In this document: one piece after another, positions 24,360 to 35,049 of the stretch | Layout of the letters: the number at the start of each line of letters is the position of its first letter | Numbering within the stretch: the stretch's first letter is position 1 | Source: JAEUNJ01 sp052035955 | Lineage (GTDB): Bacteria; Pseudomonadota; Gammaproteobacteria; Burkholderiales; Rhodocyclaceae | Length of the DNA: 35,701 nt | Reading direction: 5' to 3' | Assembly: GCA_052035955.1 (NCBI GenBank) | Contig: JBPOHD010000116.1 | Span: 1 to 35,701 of the forward strand | Made by a program: the position numbers and the translations under genes | Notes under the pieces: model-generated | Told to the model about the DNA's origin: nothing | Seen by the model: the letters and a program-made list of their open reading frames with translations, nothing else | Databases searched by the model: none

Positions 24360-27300
24360 CTAACGCTCGCCCTGGTAGATGATGGGCGAACGATACAGGC
24401 CGAAGGCCCCGGTCGCATAGGGATCCCGCGTATAGGTGGCCGTGCCCCCCCAGTTCCCCTGCAAATGGGTCCGCGCCGCCCCGGTGGCGGCGCAGGTCGC
24501 GTCGCCGCCGGAACCCGCATCCAGGTCCGCGCAGACCCGCACATTGCCCTTGGTCCCGGCCGGATTCAGGGTGATCGCGCCGCGGCCGGCCGTCAGGGCG
24601 GAGACGCCGCCCACCGAGGCGACGCCGCTGGACGGCGTCAGCATGACGGCCGAGGCGGCGATCGCCGTGCAGGCGTCCAGGCTGTTGCGTACGAATCCGA
24701 CGCCGTTCCAGTACTGGGCCTCCAGCGGAATCAGCAGGGGCCGCAGTTCGCTGCCGTAACCGCCGTAGAGGGCGAGCCTCCCGTAGCGAAGGCTGGTCGG
24801 CGTGGCCGACACCTTCTTGTAGGCGCAGCCGCTGCTGCAGGTCGGGTTGCCCAGGTTGAAGTCCCGTCCCGACAGGGCGATGCCGGTATCGGTCGCATCC
24901 GCGATGTTGAAGGCGAAGTAGAGGCTGTCGTAGGGTCCGGCCGGTGCCGCCGCCCGGACGGCGGCGGCGCCCGTCGTGGCGCCCGTGTAGGCGCCGCCGG
25001 ACCAGCTGCCCGTGACGGTCGGGCTCAGGGTCACGGCGCCGCCGTAGAGGTTGGTCGCCGTCGTCCCGTTGCCCGCCACCACCGTGGCCGTGCCCCGGTC
25101 GTAGCGCGTCGTGGTCAGGGTGCGGAAATTGTTGTAGCTCTTCGCCTCGACCTGGAAGCTGAGGCCGAAACCCGTCTGGCCGAAGTAGCTGAAGCTGCCG
25201 CAGGCCGGCGTCACGCTGCCGCTGACGAAGGCGTAGCGGTCCGGGTAGAAGCGCCCGAAGGGCCCCTGGGCCGACTGGTTGGCCACCAGGCAGCCGTATT
25301 TCACGCCGTTGGCCGCGTTGCCGTCGTCGTCCGCATTGGACCAGCTGCCGAGGACGCAGTCGCCGGTGAGGATGTCCGCCTGGGCGAAATCGGCGTCGTA
25401 GACCGCCCCCGCCGGCAGCCGGAAGGCCCCCGCCTCGTGGTACTGGAAGGTGCTGGCCGGGGTCGCGCCGGTGGCCGGGGTGGCCGACAGGAAGGCCGCC
25501 GGATCGGTGCCGGAGACGGTGTAGAGCCGGTCCGTCGGCTGTGCCCCCGGACAGGTGGTGGTGGTCCCCCAGCAGCTCTCGGGTTGGACGCCGCTGGCCC
25601 GGTTGACCACCGGCGTGCCGTTGTAGCCCGCCGCCGCCGTGGCGGTCATCGCGAAGTCCGTGCCGGCCGCCTGGCGCGGGGTCCCGGTCTGGGGATTGGC
25701 GTTGTTCATGGGCGAGGTGACGGTGATGCCCTGGGGGCGCACCGCAAAGTTGTCGCCGGAGCAGTTGATGATCGTGCTGGCGCAGTGGGGCGGCGAGCAG
25801 GTGAAGCGCACCCGCAGGTCCCGGTAGGCCGAGTAGCCCGGCGAGACCGCCGCCAGGGCCGTGCTGCCCACCTGCACCTGCCGCCGTCCGCCGGCCGGCG
25901 TGACCGGCAGGGTTTCCGTGCCGAAGGTCAGGGTGCCGAGCGGGATGGTGGCGGTCTGGCTCACCGGACAGCGGTTGGCGCCCAGGGCGACGCCGTTGCT
26001 GGCGTTGGCCAGGAGGTCCACGCTGACGTTGCCGGTGAAGCCGGACTCCAGCGTGCCGTCGGCCTTCAGGGCGGCCAGGTCGATGTTGAAGGCGGTGGCG
26101 GCGAGCTTGGTATAGAGCCGGCCGTATCCGGAGACGCCGGGGGTGCAGCGCGGCGTCGTCGCCTCGCAGGCATCGAAGCCCGTCACTCCGGCGCAGGCCG
26201 AGATCGCCAGGTTCGGATCCTCGCTGCCCGTCTCGCCGATCGCGCCGTCGGTGACGTTGATGTTGACCGTGCCGGCGGTCGGGTGGCTGAGGGCGAACAC
26301 CGCCTGGTATTCGCCGTTGAAGAGGTAGCTGGCCGTGCCGTCGTCGGCCGTCCCGTTGTCCAGCGTGCCGTAGCCCGTCACCAGGGACCAGTCGCCGCGG
26401 CCGGTCGAGGTGGTCAGGCGGATGGTCGTCGTGTTGTTCGGCATCAGGACGTTGGCATGGGCCGCGTCGTGGGCGCGGATCGTCACCTGGGTCGGCGCGC
26501 AGGTGCTGCCGCTGCCGCCATGGACCACCGCATAGTGGCCGAGGCAGGCGCCGGCCATGGTCATGTCGCGCAGGATCAGGCCCTTGCCGCCCTCCACGTT
26601 GTAGATGCGGAATTCGTCGACAGTGCTGCCGGCCGAGCGGAAGGAACCCGGCGTGCCGGGCGTGTTGTCGATGGCGCTGGTGTTCCGGTTGTCGCCGATG
26701 TACAGCGTGGAGATGGCGGAGGAGGCGGCGGCGGCGGTGGTGAACGACAGGTTCTTCTCCAGCACGCCGTTGATCCAGACCAGCAGGCGATCCTGCCCCG
26801 TGCCCGGCTTGGCGTTGAAGTTCCAGCTGACGCCGATGTGGGTCCAACTGCCGTTGGGGATCTTGCTGCCTGCCGTCTCGGCCACGTAGCGCGTGCCGTC
26901 ATCGCCCGTGACCACGAAGCGAAGGGCTCCCGAACTGGTGCGGATCGCGTAGAACCAGGCCCCCGTCACGGGCACGGTCCCCGCGTTGAGGATGGTCGAG
27001 GCATCGAAGAGCACCCGGTCGTTGTTCGCCCCCAGGTACCAGAAGGTGATCGTGCCCACGCTGCCCACGTCGCCGGGCATGGCGATTCCCGTGTCGATGG
27101 CGCTGACCTGGGCCAGGCTGTTGTTGTCGGCGATGTTGCCGCCGCGGCAGACCTTGCCTGCCGACGTCGTCGTGGGTGCGGTGGCGCCGCCCGCCGCCGT
27201 CGCCGTGCCGTGGTGGCCGTTGCCGCTGGTGTCCAGCACCTGGTAGGCCGACCAGTCTGGCTGCTCCATGCGGTATTCCGCCACCGGCCTGGCGTAGGAG

Positions 27301-28073
27301 AACTTGATCGCCGAATTGGAACTGGGCTCGGTGCCGCCGGGGAAGACCAGCACGTCGTAGTCCAGCGAATCGATCTCCCAGCCGATCTCGGCGGCGCCGG
27401 TGCCGCCGTGGTTGAGCACGCCGTACTGGTAGATGAACTCGCCGTTCTCCTGCAGGATCGCCTGCAGGTTGAAGTTGCCGTCGGTCTTCGTGTAATTGAT
27501 CCACTCGGGCACGTTGTTCCAGGTGATGACGACGCTGCGGTTGGGGGCCTCGCCTATGGTGGCGATGCTCACGTAGCAGCTGGTGCCGTCCGGGCAGGTC
27601 AGGGTGGGATAGGCGGGGACGTCGGACTTGCGGGTCGGGTCCAGGTCCACGCCGAAGATTTTCATCGTGTAGGTCAGCGTGGTGTTCGGATACGAATAGG
27701 GATAGGTCTGGGGCGGGCCGATGTTGGCGGTGCCGTAGCCGCAGGTGGTATTGCCGAACTGCAGGCGGCCGTTGCTGTTGATCCGCACGGAAGTGAAATT
27801 CACCCCGCCGAACATGAAGGTGAAGGTCGGGTAGCCGCCCCGCGTTTCCAGCGGGATGGCATCGCTGAGGGTGTCGTCGAGGACCGGCGGCGTCGTGCCG
27901 CAGCCGCTGCCGCCGTTGAACTTGTAGGGGGTGGTGTTGTAGCCGACCTTGGTGTGGCTGCTGGCGTCTACCCAGGCGAAGGGGATGGACGATGCCACGT
28001 AGGTCACCGCCCGCGCCGGCAGGGCGGCACCGAGCAGCAGGGCGCAGAGCAGGATCAGGACGGGTCGGATCAT
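24360..28073 (-). CDS. mshQ: MshQ, giant pilus-associated adhesin-like protein with a LamG-type domain
   Basis: A 1237-residue secreted protein. A signal peptide (cleavage near ARA-VTYV, residue 22) is followed by a beta-rich N-terminal domain to about 255 (VNFTSVRINSNGRLQFGN, NVPEWINYT, LQENGEFIYQYGVLN), a LamG/concanavalin-like domain at about 263-490 (MEQPDWSAYQVLDTSGNGHHG, ITFWYLGANNDRVLF, TVDEFRIYNVE), and a long C-terminal region of beta-sandwich repeats with many paired cysteines, as in MSHA MshQ proteins. No membrane anchor follows the signal peptide. It starts 17 bases after mshP and most likely sits at the pilus tip or on the outer surface, binding glycans or host or surface ligands; ligand unknown. 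Confidence 0.9.
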   Translation of the reverse strand: MIRPVLILLCALLLGAALPARAVTYVASSIPFAWVDASSHTKVGYNTTPYKFNGGSGCGTTPPVLDDTLSDAIPLETRGGYPTFTFMFGGVNFTSVRINSNGRLQFGNTTCGYGTANIGPPQTYPYSYPNTTLTYTMKIFGVDLDPTRKSDVPAYPTLTCPDGTSCYVSIATIGEAPNRSVVITWNNVPEWINYTKTDGNFNLQAILQENGEFIYQYGVLNHGGTGAAEIGWEIDSLDYDVLVFPGGTEPSSNSAIKFSYARPVAEYRMEQPDWSAYQVLDTSGNGHHGTATAAGGATAPTTTSAGKVCRGGNIADNNSLAQVSAIDTGIAMPGDVGSVGTITFWYLGANNDRVLFDASTILNAGTVPVTGAWFYAIRTSSGALRFVVTGDDGTRYVAETAGSKIPNGSWTHIGVSWNFNAKPGTGQDRLLVWINGVLEKNLSFTTAAAASSAISTLYIGDNRNTSAIDNTPGTPGSFRSAGSTVDEFRIYNVEGGKGLILRDMTMAGACLGHYAVVHGGSGSTCAPTQVTIRAHDAAHANVLMPNNTTTIRLTTSTGRGDWSLVTGYGTLDNGTADDGTASYLFNGEYQAVFALSHPTAGTVNINVTDGAIGETGSEDPNLAISACAGVTGFDACEATTPRCTPGVSGYGRLYTKLAATAFNIDLAALKADGTLESGFTGNVSVDLLANASNGVALGANRCPVSQTATIPLGTLTFGTETLPVTPAGGRRQVQVGSTALAAVSPGYSAYRDLRVRFTCSPPHCASTIINCSGDNFAVRPQGITVTSPMNNANPQTGTPRQAAGTDFAMTATAAAGYNGTPVVNRASGVQPESCWGTTTTCPGAQPTDRLYTVSGTDPAAFLSATPATGATPASTFQYHEAGAFRLPAGAVYDADFAQADILTGDCVLGSWSNADDDGNAANGVKYGCLVANQSAQGPFGRFYPDRYAFVSGSVTPACGSFSYFGQTGFGLSFQVEAKSYNNFRTLTTTRYDRGTATVVAGNGTTATNLYGGAVTLSPTVTGSWSGGAYTGATTGAAAVRAAAPAGPYDSLYFAFNIADATDTGIALSGRDFNLGNPTCSSGCAYKKVSATPTSLRYGRLALYGGYGSELRPLLIPLEAQYWNGVGFVRNSLDACTAIAASAVMLTPSSGVASVGGVSALTAGRGAITLNPAGTKGNVRVCADLDAGSGGDATCAATGAARTHLQGNWGGTATYTRDPYATGAFGLYRSPIIYQGER

Positions 28074-28089
28074 GGTCGTTCCACGGTTC

Positions 28090-28608
28090 TCAGAGGGTCA
28101 GGGTCGCCGCCCAGACGCGCTCGATGTAGAAGGTACCCGGAGCGCTGATGTTCGGGCAAACGCCGCCCGACGGCTGGTTGCAGGCGGTCGCCGTGAGGCT
28201 GTAGACCGTCACCGCCGTGCCGGCCTCGGTGGCGGCGGAGGAGGTGCAGTTCACCGTCACCGTGAAGTCCGACAGCACGCTGCCCGGAAAGCCGAAGGTG
28301 CTGCTGGCGGCGCAGCTTCCCGACTGGGCCACCCGGTGAAGGCCCCATTCCACCCCGGCCCGGGCCGCCAGCAGGGCCCGCGTGCCCTGGACGTCGTCCG
28401 CCGAGGCCTTGTGCTGCCAGGAGGCGACGGCGGCCATGAAGGCGCCGAGCAGCGCCAGGATGACCAGCAGGAAGATGGCGCTCGGCAGCGCGAAGCCGGC
28501 CTCCGCCCCCGCGGTCCGGCGCAAGGGGCGGGCGACCGTTCCCGGGCCCCGCCTGCCCGGGGCGACCGGACTTGTCCGCTTCCCGGCGGTCGGGCAGCGG
28601 ATGTTCAT
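28090..28608 (-). CDS. mshP: MSHA minor pilin-like protein MshP
   Basis: A 172-residue protein with an unusually long basic leader of about 37 residues and then AGFALPSAIFLLVILALLG, a prepilin-like hydrophobic helix. It has no glutamate at position 5 of the mature form, as is typical of MshP/PilX-type minor pilins. Four cysteines in the C-terminal domain (SCAAS, VNCTS, TACNQ, VCPN) could form disulfides. The ATG at 28608 overlaps the mshO stop (ATGA); starts further in would give a shorter leader and cannot be excluded. Confidence 0.87.
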   Translation of the reverse strand: MNIRCPTAGKRTSPVAPGRRGPGTVARPLRRTAGAEAGFALPSAIFLLVILALLGAFMAAVASWQHKASADDVQGTRALLAARAGVEWGLHRVAQSGSCAASSTFGFPGSVLSDFTVTVNCTSSAATEAGTAVTVYSLTATACNQPSGGVCPNISAPGTFYIERVWAATLTL

Positions 28609-29441
28609 GGCACGTTGCTCACGTGGGCCTGGAAGAACAGCGGCACTTCCTCCCCCTCCGAGGCGATCCTGACCCGCATTGAAATGATGCCCATGCGGGT
28701 CAGGGCAGGCTGGGCGTCCATGGCGAAGGCGCATTCGTTGACGCCCGAGGCGATCAGGTCGGCGCTGCTGCCGCCGCCCGGCGCGCTGGCCGCCGGCGTC
28801 CGGATGGCGTAGCCCCAGTAGCGTCGCAGCCGGCCCCCGACGGGATCGCATTCGTAGGTGACCGGCGCGTCGATGACGTAGAACCGGCAGCCGGACACCG
28901 CCCCGGCGGCGCTGCGGGTGCAGGAATCCACCGGGAAGAGCTTGGCCGCCGTCAGGGTGATGCGGCTGCCGACGACGCTGGCCACGGTCGCGATGTTGTT
29001 GCCGGCATAGACGTCCCCGGCGCTGCCCAGGCCCAGGTTGCCGACCACGATGCGGTCGCCGGCGGCCACCGTCGGCATGGGGCCCAGCACGTCGAAGGAG
29101 GCATCCGCGGCGGCGAAGCTGAGCTCGTCGTCGGCCGCCGTCTCCTTGGCCCAGCGATAGCGCCCGCCGCCCTTGATCTGCACGTACTCGACGTAGAAGC
29201 GGCTGGCTGAATTGCTGACCGCGATGCTGTTGGGCAGGGCCTGGCGCAGGTCGCGGCCGATGCGCCGCAGGCTGGTATCCGCCACTTCCACCAGCCGGGC
29301 CCGCCGCGTGCTTTCGACATAGGCGTCGATGGCCCCCTTGATGAAGACCGCCACCATGCCGGCGACGATGCCGGTGACCACGATGGCGACCACCATCTCC
29401 ATGAGGGTGAAACCCCGGGCGTAGTTCCGCGGCGGGCGCAT
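28605..29441 (-). CDS. mshO: MSHA minor pilin MshO
   Basis: A 278-residue type IV prepilin. The cleavage site is RGFTLMEMVVAIVVTG, with Gly-Phe and Glu5, followed by a hydrophobic helix. The C-terminal domain carries DTSLRRIGRDLRQALPNSI, a stretch shared with MshO/PilW minor pilins, and cysteine pairs (DSCTRS, GCRFYV, ECDP, NECAF). One base separates it from mshD. It probably helps initiate pilus assembly with MshD, P and Q. Confidence 0.92.
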   Translation of the reverse strand: MRPPRNYARGFTLMEMVVAIVVTGIVAGMVAVFIKGAIDAYVESTRRARLVEVADTSLRRIGRDLRQALPNSIAVSNSASRFYVEYVQIKGGGRYRWAKETAADDELSFAAADASFDVLGPMPTVAAGDRIVVGNLGLGSAGDVYAGNNIATVASVVGSRITLTAAKLFPVDSCTRSAAGAVSGCRFYVIDAPVTYECDPVGGRLRRYWGYAIRTPAASAPGGGSSADLIASGVNECAFAMDAQPALTRMGIISMRVRIASEGEEVPLFFQAHVSNVP

Positions 29442-29442
29442 C

Positions 29443-29994
29443 TCAGGGCCGTCCGTTCGGATCGAAGCGGGTGCGGAAACCCTGCAGCGTCACCGTGCCG
29501 CCGAAGGGGTCGGTAACCGAGACCGCCACCCTCAGGGCCGCGCCGCCGCTGACCAGCGAGCCTGCCGGTCCCAGGTCCTCGGCGGTCACGCTGATCGTTG
29601 CCGTATAGCCGGTGGGACCGGCGATGGTGCTGCTCAGGTCGCTGACCGCGCCGTAGCTGCGGCCGTCGTAGTCGTTCACGTTGTCGTAGGGCCGGGCATT
29701 GCCGGGTTCCAGGCCCATGGCCTCGGGCGTGGTGCAGCCGGCCGCGCTGGAGGCCGTCTCCAGGCTGGGGTCGGCGCCGTCGCACCAGGTGAAGCCGGCG
29801 GAGAGGATTTCCTCCATCAGGGCATCGGCGATGGCCAGCGCTTGCTTGCGCGGCAGGGGGTCGGCGCTGTGGGCGACGGTCAACTGGAAGACGGACAGGA
29901 TGCCGGCGATGCCGACGCTGATCACGACGATGAAGACGACCAGCTCGATCAGGGTGACGCCGTGCTGGCGGCCGGTGCGGCGTTCAGTGCACAT
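29443..29994 (-). CDS. mshD: MSHA minor pilin MshD
   Basis: A 183-residue type IV prepilin: leader of 12 residues, cleavage at HGVTLIELVVFIVVISVG (Glu5 present), then ALAIADALMEEILSAGFTWCDG, a MshD-like signature, and a cysteine pair. Its first 11 bases overlap the end of mshC, a longer overlap than elsewhere in the cluster. The pilin motif fixes the reading frame. Confidence 0.91.
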   Translation of the reverse strand: MCTERRTGRQHGVTLIELVVFIVVISVGIAGILSVFQLTVAHSADPLPRKQALAIADALMEEILSAGFTWCDGADPSLETASSAAGCTTPEAMGLEPGNARPYDNVNDYDGRSYGAVSDLSSTIAGPTGYTATISVTAEDLGPAGSLVSGGAALRVAVSVTDPFGGTVTLQGFRTRFDPNGRP

Positions 29995-30466
29995 GGCCGG
30001 TCTCGGCCTCGACGGTGACGGTGTAGCTTCCTGCGCCGCTCACGGTCAGCGTGGTGGCCGCATTGGGCCGGCCGTACCAGTCGAAGCGGATGGTGGTGGC
30101 CGGCGTCACCGTCACGCCGGCGGGGGCCGTCAGGTCGAAGGGGGCGTTGGTCCGCGGATCCGTGGCCGAGGGGTTGCAGGACAGCAGGATGGTCGGCGAG
30201 CCGTAGGACTTGCGGACCAGGACGTGGGGCGGCGTGGCGCCGGTGACGACCACGCAGAACACCCGCCGCTGGGCGATCGCCTGTTGGCGGGCGTACTCGA
30301 CGGCGGCGAAGACCTCGTCGTGGAAGCCCCGGGTCTTGAAGCTCAGGTCATCGGTGAAGCGGGGCGCCACCGCCACCGTCAGGATGCCGATGACCACGAT
30401 CACGACCACCAGCTCGATGGTCGTGAATCCCCGCGCCCGGGCGGTCCGCCGCGGCCCCGTGGCCAT
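29984..30466 (-). CDS. mshC: MSHA minor pilin MshC
   Basis: A 160-residue type IV prepilin with a 13-residue basic leader, cleavage at RGFTTIELVVVIVVIGIL, and a C-terminal domain resembling GspH/MshC (ARQQAIAQRRVFCVVV, IRFDWYGRPNAATTLTVSG). The DWYGRP stretch is typical of MshC. It follows the major pilin gene with a 41-base gap and overlaps mshD by 11 bases. Confidence 0.91.
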   Translation of the reverse strand: MATGPRRTARARGFTTIELVVVIVVIGILTVAVAPRFTDDLSFKTRGFHDEVFAAVEYARQQAIAQRRVFCVVVTGATPPHVLVRKSYGSPTILLSCNPSATDPRTNAPFDLTAPAGVTVTPATTIRFDWYGRPNAATTLTVSGAGSYTVTVEAETGHVH

Positions 30467-30507
30467 GGCCCGTGCCCGCCGAAGCCATCCGCCTGGGGAA
30501 GCGCCGA

Positions 30508-30921
30508 TCAGCTCGTGCAATAGACGGTGACGAGGGTCTTGGTGGTGCCGCCGGACGTGCCCTGGCTGTGCTGCAGCTGGCAGGCCGTCGCATTGACGCC
30601 GTCGGTGCAGGTGATCGTGGCGGTGCCGCTGACCCAGGTGATGTTGGCCGGCAGGGCGCCGCCCTGCAGCAGGGGCGTCAGGCTGTTGCAGGTGGCGGTG
30701 CCGGAGGCGAGCGCCGTGGCGCCTACGCCGTTGGCGGCCTTGAACTTGGCGTAGTTCATCGACGACGCCGAGGTCACCGCCGCCGCCGTGCCGGCCGCCG
30801 CGGCATCGGCCGCGTCCGTGGACAGATCGACGAACTTGGGAAGGGCGGTGGCGGCGAGGATGCCGAGGATGACGATGACCACCACCAGTTCGATGAGCGT
30901 GAAACCCGAATTGCGTTGCAT
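30508..30921 (-). CDS. mshA: Major MSHA pilin MshA
   Basis: A 137-residue type IVa-like prepilin with a very short leader (MQRNSG), cleaved before FTLIELVVVIVILGIL with Glu5, then ALPKFVDLSTDAADAAAAGTA, a classic MshA sequence. Four cysteines (ATCNS, ITCTD, TACQL, VYCTS) are in the globular domain. Its ribosome binding site is the best in the cluster: AAGGAG at 30928-30933, six bases before the ATG, consistent with high expression of the structural subunit. It lies between mshB and mshC with small gaps on both sides. Confidence 0.95.
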   Translation of the reverse strand: MQRNSGFTLIELVVVIVILGILAATALPKFVDLSTDAADAAAAGTAAAVTSASSMNYAKFKAANGVGATALASGTATCNSLTPLLQGGALPANITWVSGTATITCTDGVNATACQLQHSQGTSGGTTKTLVTVYCTS

Positions 30922-30941
30922 CTTCTTCTCCTTCGTAGAAA

Positions 30942-31418
30942 TCAGCAGCCGTGATCGGAGGCCGGAGGCACCGTGATGGTCGGCGCCGCATTGGCCGCCG
31001 CGGCCGTGTAGGTGACGCGGCACTTGCTTCCGTCGGTGGCGCCCGTGACCTCGAAGACACGCGGCGCGCCGCCGGAAATGGTGAGGCCCTGGCCGTCGCT
31101 CAGCTGGGCGGCGACGTCGATGCCGGCGGCGCCGGCGGCCGGGTAGCGGTTCACCATGGTGACGGTTTCCCCTTCCATGGCGATGCTGCCGCCGGTGGCC
31201 GTGCAGGAGCCGACCCCCTGGGCGATGTCCAGTTCGCAGCGGGCCTTGGCCAGGGCGGCGGCCGAGCGGATGGCGCCATGGACGGCCTGCAGCTTGGCCC
31301 AGCGGGCGTCGCTCTGCAGGTTCACGAACCTGGGCAGGGCGACGGCGGCCAGGATGCCGACGATGGTGATGACGATCACCAGTTCGATGAGGGTGAAGCC
31401 TTTTGCCTTGACGACCAT
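30942..31418 (-). CDS. mshB: MSHA pilin MshB
   Basis: A 158-residue prepilin (MVVKAKG leader, cleavage before FTLIELVIVITIVGIL, Glu5). ALPRFVNLQSDARWAKLQAVHGA and a four-cysteine C-terminal domain make it an MshA-like pilin; the position upstream of mshA and the longer mature form fit MshB. I start it at the ATG at 31418, where a GGGAG is eight bases upstream; an in-frame upstream start at 31463 would overlap mshF and destroy the short leader. Confidence 0.9.
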   Translation of the reverse strand: MVVKAKGFTLIELVIVITIVGILAAVALPRFVNLQSDARWAKLQAVHGAIRSAAALAKARCELDIAQGVGSCTATGGSIAMEGETVTMVNRYPAAGAAGIDVAAQLSDGQGLTISGGAPRVFEVTGATDGSKCRVTYTAAAANAAPTITVPPASDHGC

Positions 31419-31449
31419 TGCCGGTTCTCCCGAGTCTCGCCGCGGCCCC

Positions 31450-32010
31450 TCAAGGCACCGCATACGGCGTGGTTATATCGATTGTAATACCTTCCGGGAC
31501 CGCCGCCGATGCCCCTGCCTTCCCGGCGGTCGCCCCCCTGTTGCCTTCCAGCCCCCTGACCCGCCAGCGGATCTCCGGGCCCTTTCCATCCTCCCGCCGG
31601 AAGCGCTCCACGGCCCGCGGCAGGTAGACCAGCTCGCCGGAGCGGCGGTCGAAATACCATGCGCCGGGCTCCGCCTGCGCCGGCGGTCCCCATTCCTCCC
31701 CCAGGTAGGGGGCCGGCGGCTTGTCCAGCCAGCGCACCGGGTTCGACCCCGGGAACTCCCGCAACTCCCCCTCCCGTCCGTGCACCAGCCGGTCCGCCAC
31801 CTGCAGGCGCAGGGCGCTCTTCAGGTTCATGATCGTCGCATCCACCGCCGCCCGCTCCGCCGTCGCCTGGGCGTCCAGCAGGGCCGCCAGCAGCAGGGCC
31901 GCGAAGGCCGCCAGCAGGGCCAGGCTGAGGGAGAACTCCAGCCAGCTGATTCCTCCTTCCCGGCTCCGCCTCCGGCCCTGATCCCGGCTGTAACGGCCGG
32001 CCTGGATCAT
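31450..32010 (-). CDS. mshF: MSHA biogenesis protein MshF
   Basis: A 186-residue protein in the mshF position (between mshG and mshB). The basic N-terminus (MIQAGRYSRDQGRRRSREGG) leads to ISWLEFSLSLALLAAFAALL, a hydrophobic helix that looks like a prepilin helix: cleavage after Gly would leave Glu at mature position 5. The rest is a soluble domain with LKSALRLQVADRLVHGREGEL and PYLGEEW. The ATG overlaps the mshG stop (ATGA). The position and length fit MshF. Confidence 0.8.
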   Translation of the reverse strand: MIQAGRYSRDQGRRRSREGGISWLEFSLSLALLAAFAALLLAALLDAQATAERAAVDATIMNLKSALRLQVADRLVHGREGELREFPGSNPVRWLDKPPAPYLGEEWGPPAQAEPGAWYFDRRSGELVYLPRAVERFRREDGKGPEIRWRVRGLEGNRGATAGKAGASAAVPEGITIDITTPYAVP

Positions 32011-33230
32011 TTCTTGATGGCCACCTTGCCCAGGTCCCAGATGGGCAGGAAGATGCCCAGGGCCAGGATCAGCACCAGGATGCCGAGGAAGACGATCAGG
32101 ATGGGCTCGATCTGGTCGGAGAGGGTCTTCAGCTCGTATTCCACCTCCCGCTGGTACATGTCCGCCACCTGCTCCATCATCTCGTCCAGGGCGCCCGATT
32201 CCTCGCCGACGGCGATCATCTGCAGGACCACCGGGGTGAACACGGCGGCCGAGATGGCGGTGCGCAGCACGCTTTCGCCGCGCTCGATGCCTTCCCGCAT
32301 CTGCTCGATCTTGGCGGCGATGAAGTCGTTGTCCACCGTCTGGGCGACCACCGTCATGGCCTGGATCACCGGCACGCCGCTGCGCATGGCCAGCGCGAAG
32401 CTCCGCGAGAAGCGGGCCAGCGTCGCCTTGCGGATGATCTTGCCGGCGATGGGGATGCGCAGCTTGATGTCGTCCCATCTCAGGCGGCCCTTCGGCGTGC
32501 CTATCCAGGCCCGGAACCCGAATATGGCGGCGACCAGGGCCAGCAGCATCACCGGCCAGGCGGCGACCATGAAGTCCGAGAAGCCGATCAGGATGCGCGT
32601 CATCAACGGCAGGTCGGCATTGAAGCCCTTGAACACCTTGGCGAAGGCCGGGATCACCCAGATGTTCACGATCACGATGGCGGCGAACATGGCCGCCACC
32701 ACGAAGCTCGGGTAGCGCAGGGCCGAGCGCACCTGGTTGCGCATGAAGGCCTCGAACTCCATGTGGTTGAACAGGCGCAGGAAGATCTCCTCCAGCAGGC
32801 CCGTCATCTCGCCCACCCGCACCATGGAGAGGTAGAAGGGCGAGAACACCTTGGGGTGGCGGGCCAGGGAGGTGGACAGCTCGCGGCCCGAATCCAGGCT
32901 CTCCCGGATCTCCTGCAGCGTGCGCTTCATGGCCTTGTTGTCGGCCGATTCCTGCAGCCCCGTGAGGGCCCGCATGATCGGCACGCCGGCTTTCATCAGG
33001 GTGTTGATCTGGCGGCTGAAGAGCAGCACGTCCGTGTGCCCCACCTTTTCCGCGAACAGGCCCTCGCCCTTCGGCTTGGGGGCCGCCGTGGCCTTCGCCG
33101 CGGTGATCGCCAGGGGGATGATGCCGCGGCCGGATAGCACCTCGGCGGCGCCCGCCGCGCTGGCGCTCTCCAGCACGCCCTCGACCAGGGTGCCGGCCGA
33201 ATCCCTGCCGCGGTAGGCGAAGTTGGGCAC
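32007..33230 (-). CDS. mshG: MSHA inner-membrane platform protein MshG (GspF/PilC type)
   Basis: A 407-residue polytopic platform protein that couples the motor ATPase to pilin polymerisation. It starts PNFAYRGRDSAGTLVEG, then LLFSRQINTLMKAGVPIMRAL and the second GspF repeat ARFSRSFALAMRSGVPVIQAM, with membrane helices at about 170-190, 220-240 and 375-400 (PILIVFLGILVLILALG). The start codon is GTG, two bases after the mshE stop, so the two are translated in immediate succession. Confidence 0.95.
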   Translation of the reverse strand: MPNFAYRGRDSAGTLVEGVLESASAAGAAEVLSGRGIIPLAITAAKATAAPKPKGEGLFAEKVGHTDVLLFSRQINTLMKAGVPIMRALTGLQESADNKAMKRTLQEIRESLDSGRELSTSLARHPKVFSPFYLSMVRVGEMTGLLEEIFLRLFNHMEFEAFMRNQVRSALRYPSFVVAAMFAAIVIVNIWVIPAFAKVFKGFNADLPLMTRILIGFSDFMVAAWPVMLLALVAAIFGFRAWIGTPKGRLRWDDIKLRIPIAGKIIRKATLARFSRSFALAMRSGVPVIQAMTVVAQTVDNDFIAAKIEQMREGIERGESVLRTAISAAVFTPVVLQMIAVGEESGALDEMMEQVADMYQREVEYELKTLSDQIEPILIVFLGILVLILALGIFLPIWDLGKVAIKK

Positions 33231-33232
33231 CC

Positions 33233-34942
<1,710 letters not shown>

Positions 34943-35049
34943 GAACCCCCTCCAGGGCGTTCGGTAAAGCTGTTGAGAAAACTTATCGGAATTACTGCGT
35001 AGTATCCTGATTTTTCGAGAAACTTACCCCTTTTTCAGCGGCGAGGCAA
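34943..35049. promoter_or_regulatory. AT-rich divergent promoter region of mshE and trmL
   Basis: A 107-base AT-rich gap between divergent starts must hold the promoters of the whole MSHA cluster and of trmL. On the plus strand TTGAGA (near 34973) and TAGTAT (near 35000) are too far apart (21 bases) to be a clean pair; on the minus strand GATACT is a possible -10. No cyclic-di-GMP riboswitch sequence and no sigma54 GG-GC pair were recognised. Confidence 0.45.

Noticed and set aside
24465..28148. 1227-codon open frame on the plus strand opposite mshQ, and an 854-codon frame (24283-26847) in another minus frame
   Set aside because: Both are by-products of high GC with few stop codons. Their products are Gly/Arg/Ala-rich with no recognisable domain, whereas the mshQ frame has a signal peptide and a LamG-like domain.
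34943..35049. Cyclic-di-GMP riboswitch (GEMM type) or sigma54 promoter before mshE
   Set aside because: I looked for the GEMM core and for the TGGCAC-N5-TTGC type sigma54 pair on the minus strand and saw neither.
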